DNA of 64,000 nt from an uncultured Bacteroidia bacterium (GTDB taxonomy: Bacteria; Bacteroidota; Bacteroidia; Bacteroidales; UBA932), in assembly GCA_902780935.1 (NCBI GenBank), contig CACZHP010000002.1, positions 62,001 to 126,000 of the forward strand, in the 5' to 3' direction. Position 1 is the stretch's first letter; each line of letters opens with the position of its first letter. The translations under genes were made by a program, and so were the position numbers. Below the pieces are notes generated by a model. The model was not told the origin of the DNA, did not search any database, and saw only the letters and a program-made list of their open reading frames with translations. This document shows positions 8,117 through 16,567 of this stretch, one piece after another.

Positions 8117-9703
8117 ATGAAAAACATCCTTAACATAGCGATCGCATCGATAGTGGCACTTGCCATGGTCGCTGTACCTGTAGATTCATACTCTCAGAAT
8201 AGGTCTTCTTCATCCAGAAGTTCTTCCTCTTCAGCCCGAAGCTCTTCCGCTTCCTCAAGCTCAAGAAGCTCCGGCAGCTCTTCCAGAAGCTCCGCCAGCG
8301 TCTCCAGAAGCAGTTCATCTTCTTCCGTGCAGAGAAGTTCCGGCAGCTCCTCCAGAAGCTCCGCCAGCGTCTCCAGAAGTAGTTCCACTCCTTCTGTACA
8401 GAGAAGTTCCGGCAGCTCTTCCAGAAGCTCCGCCAGCGTCTCCAGAAGTAGTTCCACTCCTTCTGTACAGAGAAGTTCCGGCAGCTCCTCCAGAAGCTCC
8501 GCCAACGTCTCCAGAAGCAGTTCCACTCCTTCTGTTCAGAGAAGCTCCGGCAGCACCTCCAGAAGCTCCGCTTCCAGCTCCCGCAGCTCTCAGGTGACTA
8601 GCGGCTCTTCCCAGAGAAGCTCCGGCAGCACCTCCAGAAGCTCCGCTTCCAGCTCCCGTAGCTCTCAGGTGACCAGCGGCTCTTCCCAGAGAAGCTCCGC
8701 CAGCACCTCCAGAAGCTCCGCTTCCAGCTCCCGCAGCTCCAGCCAGAGGGTGGCTCAGCCTATCGGCTCCTCTACCCGTAGCAACGTTGCTCGCAGCGCT
8801 GCCGGCGGCTCCGCAAGGGAGCGCTCCCAGGCTGTGGTCGGCAACGCCAGCCGCGGCGGACTCTCTCCCTACGACAAAACCGCTTCCCGCGGCAGCGACG
8901 TGATGAAGGAGAGCCGCAGTGACTTCATGAGGATCGGCGAGGACAGGAATGTCCACAGGATCCCTCCGAGAGAGCGTGATTTCATGCCTTACGACCGTCC
9001 GGGTCACTTCTGGGCCCACCATCCTCACTACTACGGCTACAGGGTCAACTACCTGCCGCCTAGGTACAGGAGGCTGACCTACTGGGGCATCGACTACTGC
9101 TTCTATGACGGCATCTACTACAGGCCTTACGGCAGCTACTGGGTAGTGTGCAGACCTCCTTTCGGAGTGTGCATCGATGTCGCGATTTCCGACCTGGTGT
9201 TCAGGAGCGTGCGCTTCGCGTACTACCACAACACCTACCGGCTCTACCGCGCCATTGACGCCAACAACCGGATCATTGACGAGCAGAACAGGATCATAGC
9301 CCAGAACAACGCGACAATCGCCGCGCAGAACAGCGCCTTCGCCCTGAATTCCACCAGGGCCAACAGCGCCGCCACTCTCGCCGATCGTCTCGGACTTGTC
9401 CAGAGCTATGCCTACGCCAACCAGCCGTATTACTATCAGGACGGTGTCTTCTACATCGTCAACTCCAATGGCCAGTACGAGGTCATAGTACCTCCGGCCG
9501 GAGCCCTTGTGGAAGAGCTTCCTGATGACTACGACACCATCACCCTTGACGGGGTCGACTACTACAAAGTCGACGACACTGTCTACCGGACCACTCTCGT
9601 GGAGGGCAAGCCCTATCTCGAGGTCCTCGGACAGATGTATGGTAAGCTCGCCAAGCAATACAATTACTACTCCAATGGAGTGACTCTCAACAATCTATAT
9701 TGA
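8117..9703 (+). CDS. Secreted Ser/Arg-repeat protein with DUF6515-like C-terminal region
   Basis: A 528-residue exported protein. Residues 1-26 are a signal peptide. Residues 28 to about 215 are almost entirely Ser, Arg, Ala, Gly and Thr in tandem units: 23-residue units beginning at V71, V94 and V117, then 25-residue units from Q141. The rest contains a Tyr/Pro-rich block (HPHYYGYRVNYLPPRYR), a hydrophobic stretch, an Asn/Gln-rich helix and a Tyr-rich end (PYYYQDGVFYIVNSNGQYEV and VDYYKVDDTVYR), which I recall as DUF6515-like. It lies between namZ and the amgK-like gene. I infer a cell-surface or periplasmic structural role, perhaps binding wall polymers; its function is unknown. Confidence 0.8.
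   Translation: MKNILNIAIASIVALAMVAVPVDSYSQNRSSSSRSSSSSARSSSASSSSRSSGSSSRSSASVSRSSSSSSVQRSSGSSSRSSASVSRSSSTPSVQRSSGSSSRSSASVSRSSSTPSVQRSSGSSSRSSANVSRSSSTPSVQRSSGSTSRSSASSSRSSQVTSGSSQRSSGSTSRSSASSSRSSQVTSGSSQRSSASTSRSSASSSRSSSQRVAQPIGSSTRSNVARSAAGGSARERSQAVVGNASRGGLSPYDKTASRGSDVMKESRSDFMRIGEDRNVHRIPPRERDFMPYDRPGHFWAHHPHYYGYRVNYLPPRYRRLTYWGIDYCFYDGIYYRPYGSYWVVCRPPFGVCIDVAISDLVFRSVRFAYYHNTYRLYRAIDANNRIIDEQNRIIAQNNATIAAQNSAFALNSTRANSAATLADRLGLVQSYAYANQPYYYQDGVFYIVNSNGQYEVIVPPAGALVEELPDDYDTITLDGVDYYKVDDTVYRTTLVEGKPYLEVLGQMYGKLAKQYNYYSNGVTLNNLY
8327..8533 (+). repeat. Three 69-bp direct repeats in the Ser/Arg protein gene
   Basis: Units at 8327-8395, 8396-8464 and 8465-8533 are nearly identical in DNA and each encodes 23 residues starting VQRSSG. 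Differences are mostly silent or single substitutions such as Ser to Asn in the third unit, so expansion looks recent. Confidence 0.85.
8537..8740 (+). repeat. 75-bp direct repeats in the Ser/Arg protein gene
   Basis: Two units at 8537-8611 and 8612-8686, followed by a partial copy, encode 25 residues beginning QRSSGSTSRSSASSSRSS. They share half their length with the 69-bp units just upstream, so both arrays probably arose from one ancestor. Confidence 0.8.
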
Positions 9704-9707
9704 TTTG

Positions 9708-11126
9708 ATGGATAAGCTTAAGGATTTATTCGAAAGCTATACCGGTCAAAAAGCGACAGATACGGAAGAGATCAATTCTTCCGGCAGCAACAGGAGATAT
9801 TTCCGCCTCAAGGGCGGGAATATCTCCGTTATCGGTGTAGTGGGCACTAATGTCGAAGAGAACAACGCCTTCGTCAAACTGGCCCGGCATTTCAACGAGA
9901 AAGGAATAAGGGTGCCGAAGGTTCTGTCCGTATCAGAGGACGGGATGAGGTACATTCAGGAAGATCTGGGCGACGACCAGCTCTATAAGCTCGTCTCGCA
10001 CGGCAGGGAAAGCGGCGAGTACAGCTCCTATGAGAGCATGCTTCTGTGCCGGACCATGGAGACTCTTCCAAAGATCCAGTTCAAAGGCGCCCAGGGGCTG
10101 GACTGGTCCGTCTGTTATCCTGATCCGGCGTTCAATGCGCGGATGGTCATGTTCGACCTCAATTACTTCAAGTATTGCTTCCTGAAGGCAACGGGGCTGG
10201 AATTCAACGAGACCAGGCTGCAGGACGACCTGGAGAAGTTCAAGGACGACCTTCTTAAGGATGAGGGATATGAGACCTTCATGTACCGGGACTTCCAGGC
10301 CAGGAATGTGATGGTAAAGGAAGGGGAGCCTTATTTTATTGATTTTCAGGGAGGAAGAAGGGGACCCATATACTATGATGTCGCCTCCTTCGTCTGGCAG
10401 GCCAGGTCCCGGTATCCCGAGAACCTCCGCAAAGAGATGGTCCAGACTTACCTGACAGCCCTTAAAGGCTATACGGAAGTTGATGAGGCGGTCTTTTATG
10501 AGAGGTTGAGACTTTTCGTCCTGTTCAGGACCCTTCAAGTGCTGGGAGCGTATGGTTTCAGAGGCTATTTCGAGAAGAAGCCTCATTTCCTTGCCAGCGT
10601 CCCTTACGCGCTCAGCAATCTCCGTAAGTTGCTCCAGAAGCCGTTCGTCGAGTATCCTTATCTGAATGAGATATTGACCACCTTGGCAACGATGCCCCAG
10701 TTCAACAACATCGCCGAGGACAAGCGCCTGGAAGTCAAGATATTCAGCTTCGCGTACAAGAAAGGCATCCCGGTGGACACTACCGGGAACGGGGGCGGAT
10801 TCGTGTTCGATTGCAGGGCAATCAACAACCCTGGCAAGTACGAGCATTACCGTCAGTTTACCGGGCTTGATCAAGAAGTGGTCAAATTCCTGGAGGACGA
10901 TGGGGGAGTCATCAGGTTCCTTGAGAACGTCTATTCATTGGTGGACACCCATGTCAAACGCTTCATAGAGAGGAAGTTCACCAATATGCAGGTGTGTTTC
11001 GGCTGCACAGGCGGGCAGCACCGCTCGGTCTATTGCGCTGAGCGTTTGGCCCGGCACCTGTCCGACCGTTTCGACATCAAGATAACTCTTTCCCACCGGG
11101 AGCTTGACATTGAGAGGATCCTGTGA
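9708..11126 (+). CDS. amgK: AmgK-like amino-sugar kinase fused to a RapZ C-terminal-like domain
   Basis: A 472-residue cytoplasmic protein. Residues 1 to about 320 form an aminoglycoside-phosphotransferase fold with the catalytic loop YRDFQARNVMV near residue 193 and the metal-binding YFIDFQGGRRGPIYYD. From about residue 338 the sequence matches the RapZ C-terminal domain, with FDCRAINNPG and near residue 430 the loop CFGCTGGQHRSV. AmgK phosphorylates MurNAc at C1, and the E. coli RapZ C-terminal domain binds glucosamine-6-phosphate. The adjacent MurU gene, overlapping by one base, supports the AmgK role. Coupling the kinase to an amino-sugar sensor is inference. ATG at 9708 is preferred over the adjacent TTG. 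Confidence 0.82.
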   Translation: MDKLKDLFESYTGQKATDTEEINSSGSNRRYFRLKGGNISVIGVVGTNVEENNAFVKLARHFNEKGIRVPKVLSVSEDGMRYIQEDLGDDQLYKLVSHGRESGEYSSYESMLLCRTMETLPKIQFKGAQGLDWSVCYPDPAFNARMVMFDLNYFKYCFLKATGLEFNETRLQDDLEKFKDDLLKDEGYETFMYRDFQARNVMVKEGEPYFIDFQGGRRGPIYYDVASFVWQARSRYPENLRKEMVQTYLTALKGYTEVDEAVFYERLRLFVLFRTLQVLGAYGFRGYFEKKPHFLASVPYALSNLRKLLQKPFVEYPYLNEILTTLATMPQFNNIAEDKRLEVKIFSFAYKKGIPVDTTGNGGGFVFDCRAINNPGKYEHYRQFTGLDQEVVKFLEDDGGVIRFLENVYSLVDTHVKRFIERKFTNMQVCFGCTGGQHRSVYCAERLARHLSDRFDIKITLSHRELDIERIL

Positions 11127-11863
11127 TGAGGGCTCTTGTATTCGCCGCCGGCCTTGGAACCCGGCTCAAACCCCTGACTGACTCGATGCCGAAGGCTCTG
11201 GTCCCTGTAGGAGGCAAGCCTTTGCTAAGTCATGTCATCGGGAAGCTGAAGTCCGCCGGAATAGACGAGGTGGTGATCAATGTGTATCATTTCGCCGACC
11301 AGATCATCGAATATGTCCATAGCCAGGAGGATTTCGGAATCAACGTCTCCTTCTCGGACGAGAGGGATCTTCTAAGGGAGACCGGTGGCGGCATCAGGCA
11401 TGCCAGGAAATATCTCTCTGGGGAGCCGTTCCTTGTCCATAATGTTGACATACTCTCTGATTTGGACCTGCGCTGGTTCATGTCCCAGGCCAGGCCTGAC
11501 GCTCTCGCAAGCGTGCTGGTGAGCGAGCGTGAGACCAAGCGTTACCTTCTTTTCGACGACGACATGAGGATGGTCGGATGGACGAACGTCCAGACCGGAG
11601 AGGTTCAGAGCCCATATCCCGGACTAAATCCCGGAAAGTACAGAAAACTTGCGTTTTCCGGCGTTCATTTGATTTCTGACAGAATTTTCACTATATTTGA
11701 TGATGGCGGTTGGGGAGAGAGATTCCCGATTATGGATTTTTATATAAAGGAGTGCGCCTCGCATCCTATCTATGGAGTGCTGCCCGGGCGTTTGAGGATG
11801 ATGGATGTCGGGAAGATGGAGACACTTGATGAAGCGGAATCATTCCTAATCAATCTCAAATAA
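11126..11863 (+). CDS. murU: MurU-like N-acetylmuramate-1-phosphate uridylyltransferase
   Basis: A 245-residue cytoplasmic nucleotidyltransferase. Residues 3-33 carry [20 protein letters not shown], the sugar-1-phosphate nucleotidyltransferase signature, followed by ETGGGIRHA and HNVDILSD, as in MurU. With AmgK it would convert MurNAc to UDP-MurNAc and so bypass early cell-wall precursor steps. Translation is coupled to the kinase gene (TGATG at 11124-11128). Other sugar-nucleotide transferases share the fold, so the substrate rests on context. Confidence 0.83.
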   Translation: MRALVFAAGLGTRLKPLTDSMPKALVPVGGKPLLSHVIGKLKSAGIDEVVINVYHFADQIIEYVHSQEDFGINVSFSDERDLLRETGGGIRHARKYLSGEPFLVHNVDILSDLDLRWFMSQARPDALASVLVSERETKRYLLFDDDMRMVGWTNVQTGEVQSPYPGLNPGKYRKLAFSGVHLISDRIFTIFDDGGWGERFPIMDFYIKECASHPIYGVLPGRLRMMDVGKMETLDEAESFLINLK

Positions 11864-11871
11864 TTAAGCGT

Positions 11872-12321
11872 ATGGCAAAAGGAAAACTTTGGTCCGAGTT
11901 CAAGGACTTCGCGATGAAAGGCAATGTCATTGACATGGCGGTCGGTGTGGTCATCGGCGGTGCCTTCGGAAAGATCGTCACCTCACTTGTGAGCGACATC
12001 ATCATGCCCGCTGTGGGCGCACTCTGTGGCGGACTCAATTTCACTGATTGGAAATGGGTCATCAGCAAGGCTGTTGAGGAAGGCGGAGAGGTTGTGAAGC
12101 CCGAGGTCGCCATAGCTTGGGGTAATTTCCTCCAGGTGATCTTCGACTTCATCATCATCGCGTTCTGCATCTTCATGGTGATCAAGGCTATCAACAAGGC
12201 CAAGGCCTTGAGCGAGAAGAAGAAGGAAGAGGCTCCCGCAGAGCCCGAGGCTCCCGCTCCCAAGCCGGACGACGTGGTTCTTCTCGAGGAGATCCGCGAC
12301 CTTCTCAAGAAGCAGGCCTAG
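11872..12321 (+). CDS. mscL: Large-conductance mechanosensitive channel MscL
   Basis: A 149-residue inner-membrane channel that opens under membrane tension to release solutes. The N-terminus [30 protein letters not shown] is the conserved S1 and first transmembrane helix; the second helix is [24 protein letters not shown] Pro/Ala/Glu linker leads to the C-terminal helix [16 protein letters not shown], which forms the cytoplasmic bundle. It is 8 bases after murU and probably ends the recycling operon. Its stop lies 17 bases inside the 3' end of the convergent nhaC gene. Confidence 0.97.
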   Translation: MAKGKLWSEFKDFAMKGNVIDMAVGVVIGGAFGKIVTSLVSDIIMPAVGALCGGLNFTDWKWVISKAVEEGGEVVKPEVAIAWGNFLQVIFDFIIIAFCIFMVIKAINKAKALSEKKKEEAPAEPEAPAPKPDDVVLLEEIRDLLKKQA

Positions 12322-13780
12322 TCTCCTTCCCGGAATCTTTTTTAATGGCCCTGACGACTTTATAGCCTGTCAGGGCTATTATTATGCTCATGAACGGGCT
12401 GATGATGTTGAAAAAGCAATATGGGAGGTATGTGATGGTCGGCACGCTCAGGATAGTGGCTTGAGTCATTCCGCAGCTGCTCCATGGGAAAAGCGGGGAA
12501 GTAACTGTGGCTGAGTCCTCTACGGCCCGGCTGAGCAGTTTGGATTCGTATCCCTCTTTCTCGTAAATGTCTTTGAATATACTAGAAGTCAATATGATAG
12601 AGAGATATTGGTCGGAGACGAGACCGTTCAGTGAGGTTCCCGAGACGACGGTTGAGGCGACCAGGCTGCCCCTTCGTTTGGAGAAAGGAAGTATCAGCTT
12701 GGAGATATTGCGCAGCATCCCTCCGGCCTTCATTGCGGCCCCGAAACACATCGCGCATATTATGAGATATACGGTGTTGAGCATCCCGACCATCCCCCTG
12801 GAAGTGACAAGCTCGTTGACTTCAGGATCTCCTGTCTCCAGGGCGACAGTGTCGTAAATGGTCTGGACAATTCCGGTGAACATTATTTTCCCGTCCGAGC
12901 CGGAGGCCACCTTTGATCCGATCTCACGGATGATGTCTGGCTGGAAGACGACCGCGGTGATTGCCGCCAGTATGGTGGAAAGGGCCAGCACGGACAGGGC
13001 CGGCATCTTCCTGGCTATCATCACAGCTGTCAGGACAGGAGTTATCAGAATCCATGGTGACAAGTTGAACCTTGAGCTTAACACCTCGGTGTATTTTTCG
13101 ATGGTGCCCGAATCAGCCCCTGAGTGTGAAAGGCCGATTATCAGGAATATGACCAGAGTGATCGTGATGGATGGGACGGTCGTGAAAAGCATGTACCGGA
13201 TATGCTCGAACAGGGGGACCTTGTTCAGGGATGACGCCATAACCGTCGTGTCTGAAAGAGGGGAGATCTTGTCACCGAAATACGCTCCGGATATGATCGC
13301 GCCCGCGATGACGCCTTCGCTGAATCCCTCTGCCTTACCTATGCCGAGCAGCGCGACTCCGATAGTAGCGATAGTTGTCCAGGAGCTTCCGATCATCAAT
13401 GAGACAAAGGCGCAGATCACGCAGGCGGTCAGGAGGAACACCTTCGGGCTTATGATCTTGACGCCGTAATAAATGAATGTGGGGACGATACCGCTCATCG
13501 TCCATGTTCCGGATATGGCTCCGATCAAGAAGAGGATGACAATGGCTGAGGTAACGTCTCCTATATTGCTTTTGATCGCATCCTCGAAATCTTTCCACGG
13601 CATCTTGAAAAGCCAGGATGATAACCAGACACTGATCCCCGCGCAGAACAGAAGGGAGACCTGGCTGGCGCCGAGAATGGCGTCACTGCCGAATATACTT
13701 ATATCCAGGGCTAGAAGTATGACAAGGACGACTATTGGAATCAGTGAGATCCCAAGTTTAGCCATGTGTTTATGGGTCAT
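12305..13780 (-). CDS. nhaC: NhaC-type Na+/H+ antiporter
   Basis: A 491-residue inner-membrane protein with about 11-12 hydrophobic segments, of the length usual for NhaC. The segments [35 protein letters not shown] and [16 protein letters not shown] match this family, which exchanges Na+ (or malate plus H+ for Na+-lactate in some members). I chose ATG at 13780 ([10 protein letters not shown]); an ATG at 13765 is also possible, and the longer frame upstream is unlikely coding. The 3' end overlaps mscL convergently by 17 bases. Confidence 0.9.
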   Translation of the reverse strand: MTHKHMAKLGISLIPIVVLVILLALDISIFGSDAILGASQVSLLFCAGISVWLSSWLFKMPWKDFEDAIKSNIGDVTSAIVILFLIGAISGTWTMSGIVPTFIYYGVKIISPKVFLLTACVICAFVSLMIGSSWTTIATIGVALLGIGKAEGFSEGVIAGAIISGAYFGDKISPLSDTTVMASSLNKVPLFEHIRYMLFTTVPSITITLVIFLIIGLSHSGADSGTIEKYTEVLSSRFNLSPWILITPVLTAVMIARKMPALSVLALSTILAAITAVVFQPDIIREIGSKVASGSDGKIMFTGIVQTIYDTVALETGDPEVNELVTSRGMVGMLNTVYLIICAMCFGAAMKAGGMLRNISKLILPFSKRRGSLVASTVVSGTSLNGLVSDQYLSIILTSSIFKDIYEKEGYESKLLSRAVEDSATVTSPLFPWSSCGMTQATILSVPTITYLPYCFFNIISPFMSIIIALTGYKVVRAIKKDSGKETRPAS

Positions 13781-13876
13781 TTCGTCAAATTCGTTGTATA
13801 ACAGTACGCAATATAAAAATTTTTTTGTCATTTTTATGCAAGATTTCCCAATTCCGGGATTTATAGTGTAGAAGCT

Positions 13877-14716
13877 ATGAAGAAAGATGATGGAATGCTG
13901 TTGAGGGAGGTTCCGCTCCTTTCCCGCCTTTTCCTGGTGGCTTTCTCTCTGATTTCGCTTGTCTCGTTCCCTTCCTGCGTAGAGGAAGAGGTGTTTTTGG
14001 AGGATCGGGACCAAACGGCTCAGGTGAGTGGCTTACAGGAAGACATCAGATGGGCAAACGCCATCGTGACGGTGAGGAGAGCCTTTTCAGGACGGGATTA
14101 CTTTCAGTTGGATGGAGGCGTGACGCTTGAGCCCGTAGGCTGGGAGAACCCTTTCAGCGGTGAAGTGAGAGCGCTGGTAGCTTACACGGACCTGGAGTGG
14201 GAATCTGATTTCTGCACGAAAGCGATCACTGTCGAGCGGATAGATTCCATAGCGACAAGGGATGCGGCCTACATCGACGTTGATGACGGCATGTCCGGTG
14301 GATCAAACTATCTTGTTGCCCCGGTTCCGACAGGCTTCGACTCGGTCTCGGAAATGTTCCAGGCTAGCAGCCCGATCGATGTTGTCACCAGCGATGGCAT
14401 CCCGGATTGGATGACTTTCTCCGAGGATGGCTACTTGATGATCCACTTCGCCACATTCTGGGGGGATGTCACCAGGCACTCCGTCAACCTCTACGCTTCA
14501 CGGAAACATCCGGACCACTTGTATTTGGTCCATAAGGACAACGGGGATTATCAAAGCGCCTGGAAAGAGAGTTTGGTCGCGTTCAGGATTTGCCAGTTGT
14601 ACATGTCCAGGAAGGACGAGTACACGAGTCCGGCATCAGTCGTCCTTCATTGGATGTCTTTCAGTGGAGAGAAAACGTTGAGGTTGAAGTATGGGATCAG
14701 GGAGGTTGAGAGATAA
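13877..14716 (+). CDS. NigD-like lipoprotein
   Basis: A 279-residue secreted protein with a lipoprotein signal ending LVSFPSC (Cys near residue 34). The following sequence fits the NigD-like layout: an N-terminal small barrel (AIVTVRRA, DYFQLDGGVTLEPV, GEVRALVAYTDLE, AITVERIDSI) and a C-terminal part with WMTFSEDGYLMIHFATFWG and RHSVNLY. NigD-like proteins are common surface or periplasmic lipoproteins of Bacteroidales with no settled biochemical role, first noted beside bacteriocin-type genes in Prevotella. Its end overlaps the start of the ECF sigma factor, so the three genes here form one unit. Confidence 0.8.
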   Translation: MKKDDGMLLREVPLLSRLFLVAFSLISLVSFPSCVEEEVFLEDRDQTAQVSGLQEDIRWANAIVTVRRAFSGRDYFQLDGGVTLEPVGWENPFSGEVRALVAYTDLEWESDFCTKAITVERIDSIATRDAAYIDVDDGMSGGSNYLVAPVPTGFDSVSEMFQASSPIDVVTSDGIPDWMTFSEDGYLMIHFATFWGDVTRHSVNLYASRKHPDHLYLVHKDNGDYQSAWKESLVAFRICQLYMSRKDEYTSPASVVLHWMSFSGEKTLRLKYGIREVER

Positions 14717-15293
14717 CGGATTGTCTGCGGAGACTGAAAGCCAGGTCTTGGAGAGGGCCAGAAACGGCGACAGGGCGGCGGTGAAAGAGATATACGACCG
14801 TTATTCGGGATATCTCGCCGCCACTTGCTCAAGGTTCCTTCCTGACCCCAGGGACCAGAAGGATGTCCTTCAGGAGAGCTTCGTGAAGGTATTCACCTCT
14901 CTGGACAGCTTCGATTTTAGGGGAGAAGGCTCGTTGAAGGCTTGGATGAGGAGGGTTTTGGTCAATGAGTGCCTGAAGGCTCTCCGGAAGAGGCGAAGAA
15001 GTGTGCCGCTTGTGTTTGAGGATAATGTGCGGGACGTGGCGGAGGAAGAGGATACTGATCCGCCTGACATGTCGGGAATCCCGGCGCGGGTGATACAGGA
15101 GATGATCCAAGGTCTTCCGGAAGGTTACAGGACGGTGTTCAACCTTTACGCGTTGGAGGACAAGAGCCACAAGGAGATCGCCGGTTTGTTGGGAATAACG
15201 GAAAACACGTCTGCCTCGCAGCTGCACAGAGCCAGGGCGATACTGGCGAAAAAGATAAAGGAATATTTAGAAAAGGTCAAGATAAAGCGATGA
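14691..15293 (+). CDS. ECF-type RNA polymerase sigma factor
   Basis: A 200-residue sigma-70 family protein. Region 2 includes AVKEIYDRYSGYLAATCSRFL, DQKDVLQESFVKVF and EGSLKAWMRRVLVNECL; region 4 includes LPEGYRTVFNLYALEDKSHKEIAGLLGITENTSASQLHRAR. It would direct RNA polymerase to a specific promoter set in response to an envelope signal. The ATG at 14691 lies within the end of the NigD-like gene, which overlaps by 26 bases; a TTG a few codons downstream is an alternative start. The candidate anti-sigma gene overlaps its stop by 4 bases. Confidence 0.93.
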   Translation: MGSGRLRDNGLSAETESQVLERARNGDRAAVKEIYDRYSGYLAATCSRFLPDPRDQKDVLQESFVKVFTSLDSFDFRGEGSLKAWMRRVLVNECLKALRKRRRSVPLVFEDNVRDVAEEEDTDPPDMSGIPARVIQEMIQGLPEGYRTVFNLYALEDKSHKEIAGLLGITENTSASQLHRARAILAKKIKEYLEKVKIKR

Positions 15294-16567
15294 GCGAAGA
15301 TTGGTTGAAAATAATCAAGGACAAGATGGAGTCCTACGAGTCTCCGGTCCCGGAAGGGGTCTGGGAGAGCGTGGAGTCGTCCCTCTTCCCCGCCAAGGTG
15401 CGCGGGCCAAGGTTCATGCCTTGGGTCTGGGCCTTCGCCGCAGCCGCAGCCTTGGCCCTGGGTGTCTTTGCCGGCCTTCGTCTGATCGACGGGAATGCCG
15501 GCACAGGCATGGATCCTATTGAGGACAACAGGATAGCGGAGAACCCGGCCTCCCCTGACAATAACATTTCTTCTTCAGCTGACAATGAGGGAGGTCAGGT
15601 CTCTCCAAAAGCCGGCCGTATTAAGGAGCCGGTGCGGATTATCTCCGCTCCTGAAGGTTCTGCCCTGGCGCTTGCCACTGATCAGGCGGACGTTCCAGAT
15701 TTGCCTGAGATTGTTGTGGAAGTGCCTGAGAATCAGATGGATATTCCTGATAATGTCTTGAACGTCCGTCCGAGCGTAGTAAAGGCACCGGCCATCACCG
15801 TCCAGGATGAGAAGAAGTGGTACACCAACCACGATGGTGAGGACTGGTCTGATCTGCTTTCCGACGGGCATGATTCTCCCAGGAAGCGTCCTTCCGCCAG
15901 TTTCTCGATGTCCAGCGCCGCTCGGGAGGCACAGGATGCGAGCTTGCTTGACACCAAGACCTTCTTCCATGGCATAGCGGCGAATATGGACATTGCCACC
16001 AGGGATGAGACTTCCATCTATACCCGTACGGTATCTGTCCCTGTGTCAAAGGAAGCTGACCACAAGCGGCCGGTGAGGATGTCCCTCGCATTGGATTTCC
16101 CTCTCACCGATGTCCTGTCGGTCGGGTCCGGGCTCACATATTCGATACTCCAGAGCTCCTTCACGACTTCTTCAGGGACGCGTGTGTCGCAAGACACGCA
16201 GACCTTGGGCTATCTTGGAGTACCTCTGAACCTTAAGGCTGATATCTGGAAGAAGAACCTCTTCACTCTCTACGCCTCGGGTGGCGGGATGGTCGAGAAA
16301 TGCGTCAACGCATCGACAAAGTCCGTTGTCTCTATCGCAGGGGAAAAGAATGAGGGTTCTGTCAAGAACAGCTTCAGCGTCAAGCCTTTGGTTTGGTCTT
16401 TGAACGCTTCGGCTGGTCTTCAGGCCAACCTTCCAAGCTCCTTCGGAATATTCCTGGAGCCGGGAATCAGCTATCATTTCGCCGGAGACAGCAAAGTCAA
16501 GTCGATCTACACTGAGCATCCGTTCGACTTTGTCATGTCATTCGGATTGAGGTATTCTTTCAGATGA
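15290..16567 (+). CDS. Candidate anti-sigma factor fused to a PorT-like beta-barrel domain
   Basis: A 425-residue protein coupled to the sigma factor gene by an ATGA overlap. Residues 1-35 (SEDWLKIIKDKMESYESPVP, then GVWESVESSLF) are a soluble segment found at the start of proteins encoded beside ECF sigma factors in Bacteroidota. One transmembrane helix follows (about residues 44-63, WVWAFAAAAALALGVFAGL), then a long low-complexity linker and, from about residue 225, amphipathic strands ending in FDFVMSFGLRYSFR, a C-terminal signature of outer-membrane barrels. An inner-membrane anchor plus a barrel suggests an envelope-spanning sensor that holds the sigma factor. The barrel call is moderate and the regulatory role is inferred. 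Confidence 0.7.
   Translation: MSEDWLKIIKDKMESYESPVPEGVWESVESSLFPAKVRGPRFMPWVWAFAAAAALALGVFAGLRLIDGNAGTGMDPIEDNRIAENPASPDNNISSSADNEGGQVSPKAGRIKEPVRIISAPEGSALALATDQADVPDLPEIVVEVPENQMDIPDNVLNVRPSVVKAPAITVQDEKKWYTNHDGEDWSDLLSDGHDSPRKRPSASFSMSSAAREAQDASLLDTKTFFHGIAANMDIATRDETSIYTRTVSVPVSKEADHKRPVRMSLALDFPLTDVLSVGSGLTYSILQSSFTTSSGTRVSQDTQTLGYLGVPLNLKADIWKKNLFTLYASGGGMVEKCVNASTKSVVSIAGEKNEGSVKNSFSVKPLVWSLNASAGLQANLPSSFGIFLEPGISYHFAGDSKVKSIYTEHPFDFVMSFGLRYSFR

Noticed and set aside
8327..8740. Regular direct repeats that might be taken for a CRISPR-like array.
   Set aside because: Units are contiguous, in frame and coding, with no unique spacers.
8194..9658. Long minus-strand frames opposite the Ser/Arg repeat gene, including Leu/Glu-rich repeats.
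   Set aside because: They are the antisense reading of repetitive Ser/Arg codons; the plus-strand gene has a signal peptide, operon spacing and a family-like C-terminus.
12348..12376. Inverted repeat GCCCTGAC/GTCAGGGC downstream of mscL.
   Set aside because: It lies within the nhaC coding sequence and has no T tract, so I do not call it a terminator, though it may slow transcription from mscL.
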